NCBI GenBank assembly: GCA_964509885.1
Contig: CAZDZL010000048.1
Span: 1 to 25,079 of the forward strand
Direction of reading: 5' to 3'
Source of the DNA: Palsa-1447 sp964509885
GTDB lineage: Bacteria; Verrucomicrobiota; Verrucomicrobiia; Opitutales; Opitutaceae
DNA: 25,079 nt
The notes beneath the pieces were generated by a model. That model had not been told where the DNA came from and made no database searches. It worked only from the letters and a program-made list of their open reading frames with translations. Of the stretch, positions 15,475-23,401 are shown in pieces. The number at the start of each line of letters is the position of its first letter. The first letter of the stretch is position 1. Position numbers and translations under genes: made by a program.

Positions 15475-16902
15475 TCAGGCGCCTTTGTCCCGGGGGGCCT
15501 TGTCGACGAAGACGTAGTTGACGAGGAAGCTGAGCCCCAGGACGCCCCCCAGGGTCCGGATGTTGCGCATGGCGCCGACCACCGTCGAGAAGGGGCTCGC
15601 GGCGGGTTCCCGAACCCGCAGCAGCAGGAAGGCCCCCGCCAGGGCGACGATGGGCTGGACCATGAAGCAGGCGTGGTAGGCCCGCAGGCCGCCCCACCCC
15701 GCCTGGGCGCTCGCGAGCGCCCACCCGCCGAGGACCGGCGCGACGGCCGCGACCAGCGAGGACACCGCCAGGTTGAACCCGATCGCCAGCTTCTTCGCGT
15801 CGACCGGGATGAGGCGAAGCACGATCACGAACTGCCCGAGGACGAAGCCGGCGCTGGTCGCCCCGATCCAGGTCCAGAGGACGTAGAGCATCCACCGGTT
15901 GCCCGGGCCCGCGAAGCACCAGAGGAACATCGAGAGCTGCCAGAGGACGAGCGAGACCACCATGACCGGCTTGTTCCCGTACCGGTCGAGGAGCCTCCCC
16001 CACGCCGGAAGGGAGAAGGCCCCGCCGACCTGGGAGAGCGCCGTCACAACGCCGACGTCGAGGGCGGAGAACCCGACCCTGTCGAACATGAAGACCGTGT
16101 AGAAGGGGCCAAAGCAGTTGGTCGCGAAGCTCCAGACCGCCCCGAAGGCGACGAAGACGAGGAAGGAGCCCGAGGCCCTAAGGACCCGCGCCTGGTCGCG
16201 GAACGACTCCCGCTCCGGCGGCGGGGCACGGTAGGGCCGGGTCGGGCTCAGCCACTGGAGCCGCAGCGAGAAGATCCTCAGGAACGCCGAGCCGAGGATG
16301 ACGACCTGGAAGGCCGCGACGGAGTACTCCCAGCGGGACAGGATCCAGCCCGAGAGCATGAGGAAGACGACGGTCGCGAACTGCAGGATCTGGTTCCTCC
16401 TCCCGAAATACTTCCCCCGGACCCGCGCGGGGACCCATTCCTCGACCCAGGTGCTCCACGTGACACCGGCCACGGCGCCGAGGCAGCTCGAGAAGAGGAA
16501 CCAGCCGAGGATCCACAGGCTCGCCGTCGCCGGGTTGTCCCGCGGGATCCACGGCATGAAAACGCCGAGGGCCACCCAGCTCACCCAGTGAAGCGTCGCC
16601 GCCGCGACCGTGATCACCTTCGGCGGCCTCCAGCGCATCAGGAAGGGCGAGACGAAGATCTGCAGGAAGTTGCCGACGAAGGGCAGCGAGCCCATGATGC
16701 CGATCGAGGTCGCGGTCAGCGGGAACGCCTTCGTGATGAGGGCGGAGAGCGCCATGCTCCCCGTGAGCGCCATCGTGACGATCGGCACCGCGACCAAGCC
16801 CTCGGCCGTGCTGTAGCGGAAGCAGACCATGAGGTCCCGCTTCCTCTCCTGCGCCAGCGCGCGCGGTTCGGGCTCGGGAGAGGGGGAGCTTTCCGTCGGC
16901 AT
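15475..16902 (-). CDS. MFS-family transporter
   Basis: This 475-residue polytopic membrane protein has two halves of about six hydrophobic segments each, separated by a charged loop near RLQWLSPTRPYRAPPPERESFRDQ, the usual central loop of major facilitator proteins. A cytoplasmic motif, RVRGKYFGRRN, lies at the end of the fourth or fifth segment, and LLDRYGNKPVM resembles the motif-A loop of the second half. The substrate cannot be read from the sequence. The start at ATG 16902 gives a short charged N-terminus before the first segment. The gene is 35 nt downstream of the nucleotidyltransferase stop and 80 nt upstream of gspG, on the same strand as both. No functional tie to either neighbour is evident. 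Confidence 0.85.
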   Translation of the reverse strand: MPTESSPSPEPEPRALAQERKRDLMVCFRYSTAEGLVAVPIVTMALTGSMALSALITKAFPLTATSIGIMGSLPFVGNFLQIFVSPFLMRWRPPKVITVAAATLHWVSWVALGVFMPWIPRDNPATASLWILGWFLFSSCLGAVAGVTWSTWVEEWVPARVRGKYFGRRNQILQFATVVFLMLSGWILSRWEYSVAAFQVVILGSAFLRIFSLRLQWLSPTRPYRAPPPERESFRDQARVLRASGSFLVFVAFGAVWSFATNCFGPFYTVFMFDRVGFSALDVGVVTALSQVGGAFSLPAWGRLLDRYGNKPVMVVSLVLWQLSMFLWCFAGPGNRWMLYVLWTWIGATSAGFVLGQFVIVLRLIPVDAKKLAIGFNLAVSSLVAAVAPVLGGWALASAQAGWGGLRAYHACFMVQPIVALAGAFLLLRVREPAASPFSTVVGAMRNIRTLGGVLGLSFLVNYVFVDKAPRDKGA

Positions 16903-16937
16903 GCTGCGGTGGGGGGGATTCTAGCGCGAGCCGCCCG

Positions 16938-17837
16938 CTACGACGCTGAACCGGTCGCCGCCTCGGCCTCGAGTGGAGCGACGGCATCCTGGAGGAAGCG
17001 CCGCGCGGTCAGTTCAAGCTCCTCAAGCGTTACCTGCCGGGAGGAAAGGAGCCCATTATTGCAGGTCTCGACGGCCTGAAGGAGGTCTCCCCTGCTGTCG
17101 ACCAGCTCGCGGATTCCCGCACCCGCCGCCCTGGAGAGGTCGCGCCATCTATCCGGGTAGCATGATCTCAGTCCCGAGACCCAGGCTTCCGGCCAGTCCG
17201 CGACCGACGACTCGTTGCTAAGCCGGGCGATGGCCAGTACCCTGCCAAGGTCCTTGTTGCTGCGTTTGGTGGTCGTATTCTTGATGAGGTCGGGCCCGAT
17301 CCTCGGGTGTTCCAGCATGTTGGCCAGGGCCATCATCTCGACCCGCGCACAGTACACGCCAAACGGCGTCAACGCCGGCTCGAAGGTGCTCAGCGTCAGA
17401 TACTCAAAGCTCGGGAGGCCGAAATGACCCGTCGACAGCTCGAGTCTCAGGAATTGCCGGCCCGCCGGCTCCCGGACGTCAGGCAGCGTGAGGAACTCCA
17501 CAAACCATTCCGTGGATCCCGGCGGATGGAGGCGAACGGCAGGAAGCAGTCCATCCGGGGTCGATGCGGACCCGGGTTTTCCAAAATCGCCATCCGTCCT
17601 TTGCTTCCATCCGCCCGAGATAAGCCTCTCGGCGATCTCCCGCCCCGACCTCACGGCAGCGCTGCGCGGACGAAGGACACTGTCGGCGTCCTTGGTGCGG
17701 ACGTAGAGATTGCTGTCGTTTCCAAAGAAATGATACCCGGCGGCAAGGCTGCCGATGATGATCATGTGTTCGCGGCAATCCGCAGGTATGGCATCGGCGA
17801 TCTCGCCGATGACCCTGGCTGGGGAGACGTCACTCAT
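16938..17837 (-). CDS. AbiEii-like nucleotidyltransferase (putative toxin of a two-gene module)
   Basis: The 299-residue protein resembles the minimal nucleotidyltransferase fold used by AbiEii-type (type IV) toxins. GSLAAGYHF at 29-37 and TKDAD at 48-52 form the GS...DxD active-site pattern, with D50 and D52 as the metal-binding pair. FVEFL near residue 117 may supply the third acidic residue. The motifs look intact. The C-terminal half is helical, with NTTTKRSNKDLGRVLAIARL, as often seen in this group. ATG 17837 has a strong Shine-Dalgarno (AAGGAGGGGGTGA) and sits 5 nt after the upstream partner, so the two are an operon. The longer frame start near 18098 is antisense noise. Whether it transfers nucleotides to tRNA, protein or something else cannot be seen. 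Confidence 0.7.
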   Translation of the reverse strand: MSDVSPARVIGEIADAIPADCREHMIIIGSLAAGYHFFGNDSNLYVRTKDADSVLRPRSAAVRSGREIAERLISGGWKQRTDGDFGKPGSASTPDGLLPAVRLHPPGSTEWFVEFLTLPDVREPAGRQFLRLELSTGHFGLPSFEYLTLSTFEPALTPFGVYCARVEMMALANMLEHPRIGPDLIKNTTTKRSNKDLGRVLAIARLSNESSVADWPEAWVSGLRSCYPDRWRDLSRAAGAGIRELVDSRGDLLQAVETCNNGLLSSRQVTLEELELTARRFLQDAVAPLEAEAATGSAS

Positions 17838-17842
17838 TGTTC

Positions 17843-18904
17843 TCACCCCCTCCTTGCGGAAATCAGATGCACCAGGAATTCGCGCGCCTGCGCCTCGAGG
17901 CCCGCCTCGTGAAGATCGACAAGGCACTCGATCGGGTCCGCCCAAGGCAAGCGACCCGGCTCTCCGGGCGCGAAAAGCGACTCCGTCCTCCGGACCGCAT
18001 GGACGACGACACTGGCCGGCTCGCGGGGGTCGTTGACCTCCTTCAGTGCGGGGTCCAACTCCGCGATGAACTTCAGGTCCATTCCCTGGGATTTGCAATG
18101 CACTGAGATGTCGAGCCGGGGCGCGCCAAGAAGATCGAGGGCGGGAAAGTAGTGCCGCGCCCCGAGAACGCCCCCGATCGCCAACGAGCGATGGCCGATC
18201 TTCTCCAGGCGAGATAGCTGCGCGCTAGGCGTGCGCGGCTGCCCCGACCGGTCGGCAAAGCGGGTGGTGGATCTGACCTTCGGGGAAAGCGCGACCAACC
18301 ACGCGAATTCGTCTTCGGGAAACCAGCTCAGCGAGACGCGCCGATCCGACGTCCGGTCGAGGGCACTGCCGAGGCGCAGGACGGCCCGATGAACGGTCGG
18401 ATAGGAGCAACCTGCGGCTTTCGCCAACTCTCCCGAGGTGATGGGCTCTTCGCCGCCCAGCCAGCGGTTCAGCAGTATCTGCAGGACGACGGCGAAATAA
18501 TCGGGCCGGCTCATTCTCCGCGTGTCTTCGCCCGCGCGCTCCTTGTCGATGACGTCGTTGAGTATCCTCCAGGTGTCTTCGTCCGGCGGGTGCGGCACTC
18601 CGTGCCCGTGGCGGCCCCGCCTGGTGCAGATCGTGATGCGGTCCACGATCTCGGGACGAAGCACTTCCTTTGCGGCATTCCATTCTTCGAGCAGGCTGCT
18701 GTCGGTTATTCTGGAGTCCACCAGCACGAGATATCCGAAGTATCCATGGCTTTCCGCCATGGCGTAAGCCACCTGAAGCAGGCTCGATCGCACCGCCCGG
18801 AGTGAGTCGATGCCAAATTTCACCTCTATCAGTTTGTCGCCTCGAATCGCATCGATCTCCTGGAGGGCCATGCGTGACTCGAGAGGGGCAGGCTCGGGAT
18901 TCAT
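17843..18904 (-). CDS. AbiEi-like winged-helix protein with N-terminal PD-(D/E)xK-like motif
   Basis: The 353-residue protein appears to have three parts. Residues 15-95 read EIDAIRGDKLIEVKF (D18, E27, K29), a helix with LLQVAYAMAE, then GYLVLVDSR. This matches the D...ExK, helix, strand pattern of PD-(D/E)xK nuclease-fold domains. Residues 153-181 (EPITSGELAKAAGCSYPTVHRAVLRLG) form a winged helix-turn-helix. Residues 240-350, with GARHYFPALDLLGAPRLDISVH and WADPIECLVDLHEAGLEAQAREFL, resemble the C-terminal half of AbiEi-type antitoxins. An in-frame stop lies 6 nt upstream of ATG 18904, so the nuclease-like domain cannot be longer; its first helix is missing or very short and it may be inactive. 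It is followed directly by the nucleotidyltransferase gene. It probably represses its own promoter. Confidence 0.65.
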   Translation of the reverse strand: MNPEPAPLESRMALQEIDAIRGDKLIEVKFGIDSLRAVRSSLLQVAYAMAESHGYFGYLVLVDSRITDSSLLEEWNAAKEVLRPEIVDRITICTRRGRHGHGVPHPPDEDTWRILNDVIDKERAGEDTRRMSRPDYFAVVLQILLNRWLGGEEPITSGELAKAAGCSYPTVHRAVLRLGSALDRTSDRRVSLSWFPEDEFAWLVALSPKVRSTTRFADRSGQPRTPSAQLSRLEKIGHRSLAIGGVLGARHYFPALDLLGAPRLDISVHCKSQGMDLKFIAELDPALKEVNDPREPASVVVHAVRRTESLFAPGEPGRLPWADPIECLVDLHEAGLEAQAREFLVHLISARRG

Positions 18905-19037
18905 TTTAATTTATATTGCAAGTTACTATGAAAGTTGCAAGTAATTATATAAGTTGCAAGTTAATATCACGTGCCGATTATAAGATCCTCTGAAACAATG
19001 ACTAAGTCTCGATTCAACTCAGCTCCAGCGTGAAGCC
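18905..19037 (-). promoter_or_regulatory. AT-rich promoter region of the AbiE-like module
   Basis: This gap is strikingly AT-rich in its first 60 bp, next to the 18904 start, against a GC-rich background. On the minus strand a TATAAT is present at 18949-18944, embedded between the direct repeats, with no strong -35 match 17 bp upstream. A leader of roughly 30 nt would follow. No Shine-Dalgarno is visible before ATG 18904. Confidence 0.5.
18916..18963 (-). repeat. Three direct repeats (TTGCAAGTTA-type) at exact 19-bp spacing; putative operator
   Basis: Copies begin at 18916, 18935 and 18954 on the plus strand: TTGCAAGTTA, TTGCAAGTAA and TTGCAAGTTA. The two intervals are both exactly 19 bp, near two helical turns, so proteins bound to the copies would face almost the same side of the DNA. 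They flank the TATAAT and end 11 bp before the start codon. This arrangement suits repression by the winged-helix product of the adjacent gene. That is inference. Confidence 0.65.
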
Positions 19038-20669
19038 TCAGAAGGCGCGCCCGCCCGCCCGCGTGCCGCAGAGGCAGGTCTCGATGCCGAGCTCGGCCGC
19101 GAGCGCAGCCTTCGCGTACATCGCCATGTCCGCCTCCGCCGCAGAGCGGGCGTAGGCCACCTGGATGTGGTTCGCCTTGTGGCGCGCCATCATCTGGTCG
19201 CGGCTGACGCCGTGGAGCACGGCGTGCATGATCGGCCACTGCGGTGTCGTCTCGCGCCACCGGCGCTCGGTCTCCTCCCGGGGAAGCGCGGCCACCCTCG
19301 CCCGGCCGAGGTCCATCTTGAGCCTGCCGTCCGCGACGAACACGCGGCTCCAGACGATTTCCCCGGGCTTGGCGATGCCGCGGACCGTCCCGCCCCCCAG
19401 GCGGAAATACATCGGGGGCTGGCGGAAGGACTCGGTGCCCCGGTAGCCGCCGATGTGGTGGGCCGGCGGCGCGCTTCCGGAGATGAGGAGCACCCAGACA
19501 TAGTCGCTCGTGGTGCCGCTCCGGTCCCAGTCGCCCCAGCGGATGTCGTGGAGCGTTGTCTCGACCGGCTGGCCGAGGGCCTCGTGGACCCTGTGCGTGA
19601 AGAGGCCGTCGAGCCCCGCGCATTCGTCGACCTCGTTGAAGTGCGTGATCGGCCGGCCGGCCCGGATGACGGCGCCGGCCGCGTTTCGGACCGGCGGCCG
19701 GTCCGCGTTGTTCAGGAGCCCCTCCGCCAGGTCCGAGGCCGGCAGCAGGTCCTTCAGGCCCTGCTGGTACTGGATGCCGATCGTCTCGCACCCGAATTCG
19801 TCGGCGATCCGCGCGGCGGCGATGTAGGTCTTCAGCTGCAGGAGGACCTGGCTGCGGGTGAGCTCGGTCGCCTCACGCGTCCCCAGGTGGAACCTCATGC
19901 CCTTCCTTTTAAGCCACGCGAACGCACCGCGCGCGTCCGCCGCGCTCACCCGCATGGCGCCGTGGTAGAGCGCGGACTGCGACAGGCGTTCCTTGAAGAC
20001 GCCGCAGGTGAAGAGGAGCTCGTCCGGGACGATGGCGTTGAACATGCCCATGCAGCCCTCGTCGAAGACCCCCATGATGGATTTCCTCCGGCGCAGGTCG
20101 GCGGCGATCGCCTTCGCTACGGCGCGGGCCTTGCGGGGCACCGCGGCCCTGGCGAGGGGCTTCACGTGCGCCGTCCGGTGACGGACGACGCCGGTCTTCA
20201 GCCACGCCGCCAGGCCGGCCGTGAAGAACGCATCCCTGAAGTCCTCGCTCCAGAGCGTCGAGTATTTGACCCCCGCCTTCGTGAGGGAGCCGTTTAGGTT
20301 CAGCATCCCGACGAGGCCGGGCCACTTGCCGCTCCAGTTCGCGACCGTGAGGATGGGGCCCTTGTGGGTCGTGAGACCGGGCAGCACGTGGTGCGAGTAC
20401 TGCCAGACCGCCTCGGCCACGACGATCGGGGCGCGGGGGTCGATCCCAGCGAAGATGTCGATCCCCTCCTTCTGCGAGCCGATGAAGCCGTGACCCTCAG
20501 CGGGCTTGAATTTGTGGGCGCGCAGGACGCGGTAGCCCAGCCGGGCGACGGCCCGGCCGAAGGCGCGCTCCATGGCGAGCTGGCCGGGCCAGCAGACCTT
20601 GTTGGCGGAGGGGCGAAGGTCGCCGCTCGCGACCAGCAGCACGGTCCTTGGGGGCAATTTCTTGGGCAT
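19038..20669 (-). CDS. L-fucose/L-arabinose isomerase-like protein
   Basis: The 543-residue protein resembles the fucose/arabinose isomerase superfamily, which interconverts aldoses and ketoses with a divalent metal in the cytoplasm. Recognisable blocks are LRPSANKVCWPGQLAME near the N-terminus, VVAEAVWQYSHHVLPGLTTHKGP, NWSGKWPGLVGMLNLNGSL, DEGCMGMFNAIVPDELL, THFNEVDECAGLDGLF and a C-terminal PIMHAVLHGVSRDQMMARHKANH. Acidic residues in DEGCMG and a His in the C-terminal block are good candidates for metal and substrate binding, but I cannot assign them with certainty. ATG 20669 gives a typical family length; the frame continues far upstream antisense to the ATPase gene. Divergence from a sugar ABC importer supports a role in use of the imported sugar. 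The substrate is unknown. Confidence 0.78.
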   Translation of the reverse strand: MPKKLPPRTVLLVASGDLRPSANKVCWPGQLAMERAFGRAVARLGYRVLRAHKFKPAEGHGFIGSQKEGIDIFAGIDPRAPIVVAEAVWQYSHHVLPGLTTHKGPILTVANWSGKWPGLVGMLNLNGSLTKAGVKYSTLWSEDFRDAFFTAGLAAWLKTGVVRHRTAHVKPLARAAVPRKARAVAKAIAADLRRRKSIMGVFDEGCMGMFNAIVPDELLFTCGVFKERLSQSALYHGAMRVSAADARGAFAWLKRKGMRFHLGTREATELTRSQVLLQLKTYIAAARIADEFGCETIGIQYQQGLKDLLPASDLAEGLLNNADRPPVRNAAGAVIRAGRPITHFNEVDECAGLDGLFTHRVHEALGQPVETTLHDIRWGDWDRSGTTSDYVWVLLISGSAPPAHHIGGYRGTESFRQPPMYFRLGGGTVRGIAKPGEIVWSRVFVADGRLKMDLGRARVAALPREETERRWRETTPQWPIMHAVLHGVSRDQMMARHKANHIQVAYARSAAEADMAMYAKAALAAELGIETCLCGTRAGGRAF

Positions 20670-20873
20670 GGGATCGGGGTGGCTGGGCGGCCACTCTTGC
20701 GATCGGCGCGCGCGTTGCAACCGATTCGAGGGCCTCCGCCGCGTGGTCCCGGGCTGCAGATTCTTGCCCGTAAGGCCGCGGCGGCCCAAGCCCATCCGTG
20801 CTCGTAATTCCGGCCTCACCGCCAAATCCTTTTCCCCGTCCGGGCGCCCCAACGCCACCCCCGCCACATCCCC
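20670..20873. promoter_or_regulatory. Divergent promoter region of the sugar locus
   Basis: This 204-bp spacer lies between the divergent isomerase and ABC ATPase genes, so it should serve both transcripts. Apart from the operator-like dyad reported separately I see no clear promoter boxes. The ATPase start at GTG 20874 has no strong Shine-Dalgarno. Confidence 0.5.
20716..20729. promoter_or_regulatory. LacI-family-like operator
   Basis: TGCAACCGATTCGA matches the general LacI/GalR operator form TGNAANCGNTTNCA with one mismatch and keeps the central AA-CG-TT dyad. It lies in the divergent spacer where a regulator could control both the isomerase and the ABC operon. No LacI-type regulator gene is in the window. 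Confidence 0.35.
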
Positions 20874-22403
20874 GTGATCGCCCTGTCCTCCCCAGACATT
20901 TTGGGTTCCCCGCCCGCCCTCGCGTGCACGCAGCTCGCCAAGCACTACGGCGGCGTGCGGGCCCTGGCCGGCGTCGACTGGGAGCTTCAGCCGGGCGAGG
21001 TCCATGCCCTCTGCGGCGAGAACGGCGCGGGAAAGAGCACGCTGGCGAGGATCTGCGCCGGGATCACCCGGCCGGACTCCGGGGAGATCCGCGTCGACGG
21101 GATCCCCGCCTCGTGGTCGGGATCGGACGAGGCGCGCCGCCAGGGGATCGGGATCATCCTCCAGGAGCTGGACCTCTTCGCCCACCTGACGGTCGCCGAG
21201 AACATCGCCCTCGGGAACCCCGCGCTCGAGGAGAGCCGCTGGGTCTCCTTTGAAAAGCTCGCCGATGCCGTCGCGCCCCACCTTCGGGATGCGGGCATCC
21301 CCGTGGACCCGGGCACTCTCCTCGGCGAGCTCAGCATCTCGCAGTGGCAGCTGGTCGCGATCGCCAAGGTGCTGAGCCTCGACGCCCGCGTGATCTTCAT
21401 GGACGAGCCGACAAGCGCCCTCACGGAGGACGCGGTCGAGCGGCTGTTCACCGTCATCGCCAGCCTGAAGGCCCGGGGCGTCGCGATCGCCTACGTGTCG
21501 CACAAGATGTCCGAGATCTTCAGGATCTGCGACCGCATCTCGGTCATGCGCGACGGGGAGATGGTCTCCACGATGAGGAGGCAGGACACGAGCATCGCCG
21601 AGGTGATCCAGCAGATGGTCGGCCGTCCCGTGGGGGCGCGGGAAGCGACGCCCCCGGAGGACCCGAAGATCTCGGTCCTCGGCGTGTGGAAGCTCTCCAC
21701 GCGCAAGCTGCGGGGCGTCTCCTTCGACCTCGCCGACGGCGAGATCCTCGGCGTCGCCGGGCTCGTGGGATCCGGCCGCACCGAGCTCGCGCGGGCGCTC
21801 TTCGGGATGACCCGGGTCACCAGCGGAAGGGTCACGCTCGCGGACGGAGACTACCGGCCGCGAAGCGTCTCGGACGCGATGCGGCGCAGGCTCGTGCTCG
21901 TGCCCGAGGACCGCAGGCGGGACGGGCTCTTCATGAGGATGAGCGTCCGGGAAAACACCTCCCTCGCCGCGCTGCGCCGCTACGCGCGGATGGGCTGGAT
22001 CGACGGCGCGCGGGAGGCGGAAGAGGCGCGCGAGCAGCTGGACGAGACCCACACCACGTACGGGGACGCCGGGCAGCCGGTGGACGCGCTCAGCGGCGGC
22101 AACCAGCAGAAGGTCCTTCTTTCAAAATGGCTCCTCACGAGGCCGAAGGTCTGCTTCCTGGACGACCCTACCCGCGGCATCGACGTCGGGGCCAAGGAGG
22201 ACATCTACCGCCTGATTGCCGCCCTCGCGGAGGAGGGGGTCGGCATCGTCTGGGTGAGCTCGGAGCTGCCCGAGCTGCTCGCGAACAGCCACAGGATCAT
22301 GGTCCTGCATGAGGGCGCGCTCCGGGGCATCCTCGACTCGGCGGACGCCACCCAGGAAGAGGTGATGCGCCTCGCCACCGGCGGAAAGGGGGACGGGCCA
22401 TGA
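20874..22403 (+). CDS. Sugar ABC transporter ATP-binding protein (RbsA/MglA type)
   Basis: This is the double-domain cytoplasmic ATPase of a carbohydrate-uptake (CUT2) ABC importer, 509 residues. The first domain has Walker A GENGAGKST at 48-56, a divergent signature LSISQWQ, and Walker B FMDEPTSALTE with Glu178. The second has the CUT2-type degenerate Walker A GLVGSGRTE, VPEDRRRDGLF, an intact LSGGNQQKV signature and FLDDPTRGIDVGAK. At the last site the usual catalytic Glu is Asp (residue 431). The GTG start at 20874 is preferred because no ATG occurs early in frame and the domain begins soon after. The stop overlaps the permease start (ATGA), so they are one operon. Confidence 0.93.
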   Translation: MIALSSPDILGSPPALACTQLAKHYGGVRALAGVDWELQPGEVHALCGENGAGKSTLARICAGITRPDSGEIRVDGIPASWSGSDEARRQGIGIILQELDLFAHLTVAENIALGNPALEESRWVSFEKLADAVAPHLRDAGIPVDPGTLLGELSISQWQLVAIAKVLSLDARVIFMDEPTSALTEDAVERLFTVIASLKARGVAIAYVSHKMSEIFRICDRISVMRDGEMVSTMRRQDTSIAEVIQQMVGRPVGAREATPPEDPKISVLGVWKLSTRKLRGVSFDLADGEILGVAGLVGSGRTELARALFGMTRVTSGRVTLADGDYRPRSVSDAMRRRLVLVPEDRRRDGLFMRMSVRENTSLAALRRYARMGWIDGAREAEEAREQLDETHTTYGDAGQPVDALSGGNQQKVLLSKWLLTRPKVCFLDDPTRGIDVGAKEDIYRLIAALAEEGVGIVWVSSELPELLANSHRIMVLHEGALRGILDSADATQEEVMRLATGGKGDGP

Positions 22404-23401
22404 GCGCGGCCGCCGGCGGGGCCCTGGGGAGCGCGCGGCGCGCCGCGAGGCCCTTCATCGGGCTCGTCCTTGTCCTCATCCTCGGGGTGATCTCAAGCCC
22501 GCGGGGCGCGGGCGGGTCCATCGTCTTCCTCTCGGCGGGAAACCTGACCGACATCCTCCTGCAGCAGGGCGAGATCGGCATCATCGCGCTCGCGATGACG
22601 CTCGTCGTCATCGCCGGCGGGATCGACCTCTCCGTCGGGAGCGTCCTGGCCTTCTCGGCGTCGCTCGCGGGGCTCCTCCTTGTGCGCTGGGCGCCCCACA
22701 TCCCCGCAGGCGCGCAGATCGCGGCGACCGTGGCCGCGGTGCTCGCCCTGGGCGCGGCCATCGGCGCCGTGAACGGCGCGATCATCACCCGCCTGCGGCT
22801 GCAGCCGTTCGTGATGACGCTCGCGGCGATGATCGGGGTGCGCGGCCTCACCAAGTGGATGACCGGCAACACGAACATCGACTTCGGGTTCGACGCCGCG
22901 GCGTCCGCGAGGTTCTCGGATATCTTCTCCCACAAGCCGCTGATCCTGTCCGCGTGGGCCGTCCTCGCCGTCGCGGCGCACCTCGTCCTCGCCCGCACGA
23001 CCTACGGGAGATACCTGCGCGCGATCGGCGAGAACGAGAAGGCGGCCTTCTTCACGGGCCTGCCGATCCGGATGGCGAGGACGGCCACCTACGTGGCCTG
23101 CGGCGCCGCGGCCGCCCTCGCGGGCCTGATCCACGCCGCGCGCAGCCACCAGGGAAACCCGAACGACGGCGTGGCCTACGAGCTCGATGTCATCGCGGCC
23201 GTCGTCATCGGCGGCACGGCCCTCTCGGGGGGGCAGGGCTCCATCCTCGGGACCGTGACCGGCACGCTGGTCCTCGGCGTCCTGACCAACGTCCTTCGCC
23301 TGCGGATGGTGGACAGCAACGTGGAGTTGATGGCGAAGGCCCTCATCATCATCGTGGCGGTCTGGCTCCAGCGCCGCGACAGAAACGCCCCCTCCGCATG
23401 A
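22400..23401 (+). CDS. Sugar ABC transporter permease (RbsC type)
   Basis: The 333-residue inner-membrane permease belongs to the BPD_transp_2/CUT2 family and should form a homodimer with the adjacent ATPase. The family's central block is present: ALAMTLVVIAGGIDLSVGS, then NGAIITRLRLQPFVMTLAAM, TYGRYLRAIGENEKAAFFTGL (the coupling region) and VIGGTALSGGQGSILGTVTG near the C-terminus. About eight to ten hydrophobic segments are visible. It overlaps both neighbours by 4 nt (ATGA), which implies translational coupling through the three-gene operon. Confidence 0.93.
   Translation: MSAAAGGALGSARRAARPFIGLVLVLILGVISSPRGAGGSIVFLSAGNLTDILLQQGEIGIIALAMTLVVIAGGIDLSVGSVLAFSASLAGLLLVRWAPHIPAGAQIAATVAAVLALGAAIGAVNGAIITRLRLQPFVMTLAAMIGVRGLTKWMTGNTNIDFGFDAAASARFSDIFSHKPLILSAWAVLAVAAHLVLARTTYGRYLRAIGENEKAAFFTGLPIRMARTATYVACGAAAALAGLIHAARSHQGNPNDGVAYELDVIAAVVIGGTALSGGQGSILGTVTGTLVLGVLTNVLRLRMVDSNVELMAKALIIIVAVWLQRRDRNAPSA

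Noticed and set aside
15475..16902. MFS gene as a third member of the AbiE-like module
   Set aside because: It is on the same strand 35 nt downstream, but its base composition matches the surrounding GC-rich genes and nothing links its function to the module.
18916..18963. Short CRISPR array
   Set aside because: The repeats are only about 10 bp with 9-bp gaps and three copies, no cas genes are nearby, and the position over a promoter fits an operator.
19038..22052. 1004-residue minus-strand open frame spanning the isomerase and the ABC ATPase region
   Set aside because: Only the part from ATG 20669 resembles a protein family. The upstream part is antisense to the well-conserved ATPase gene and results from high GC content.
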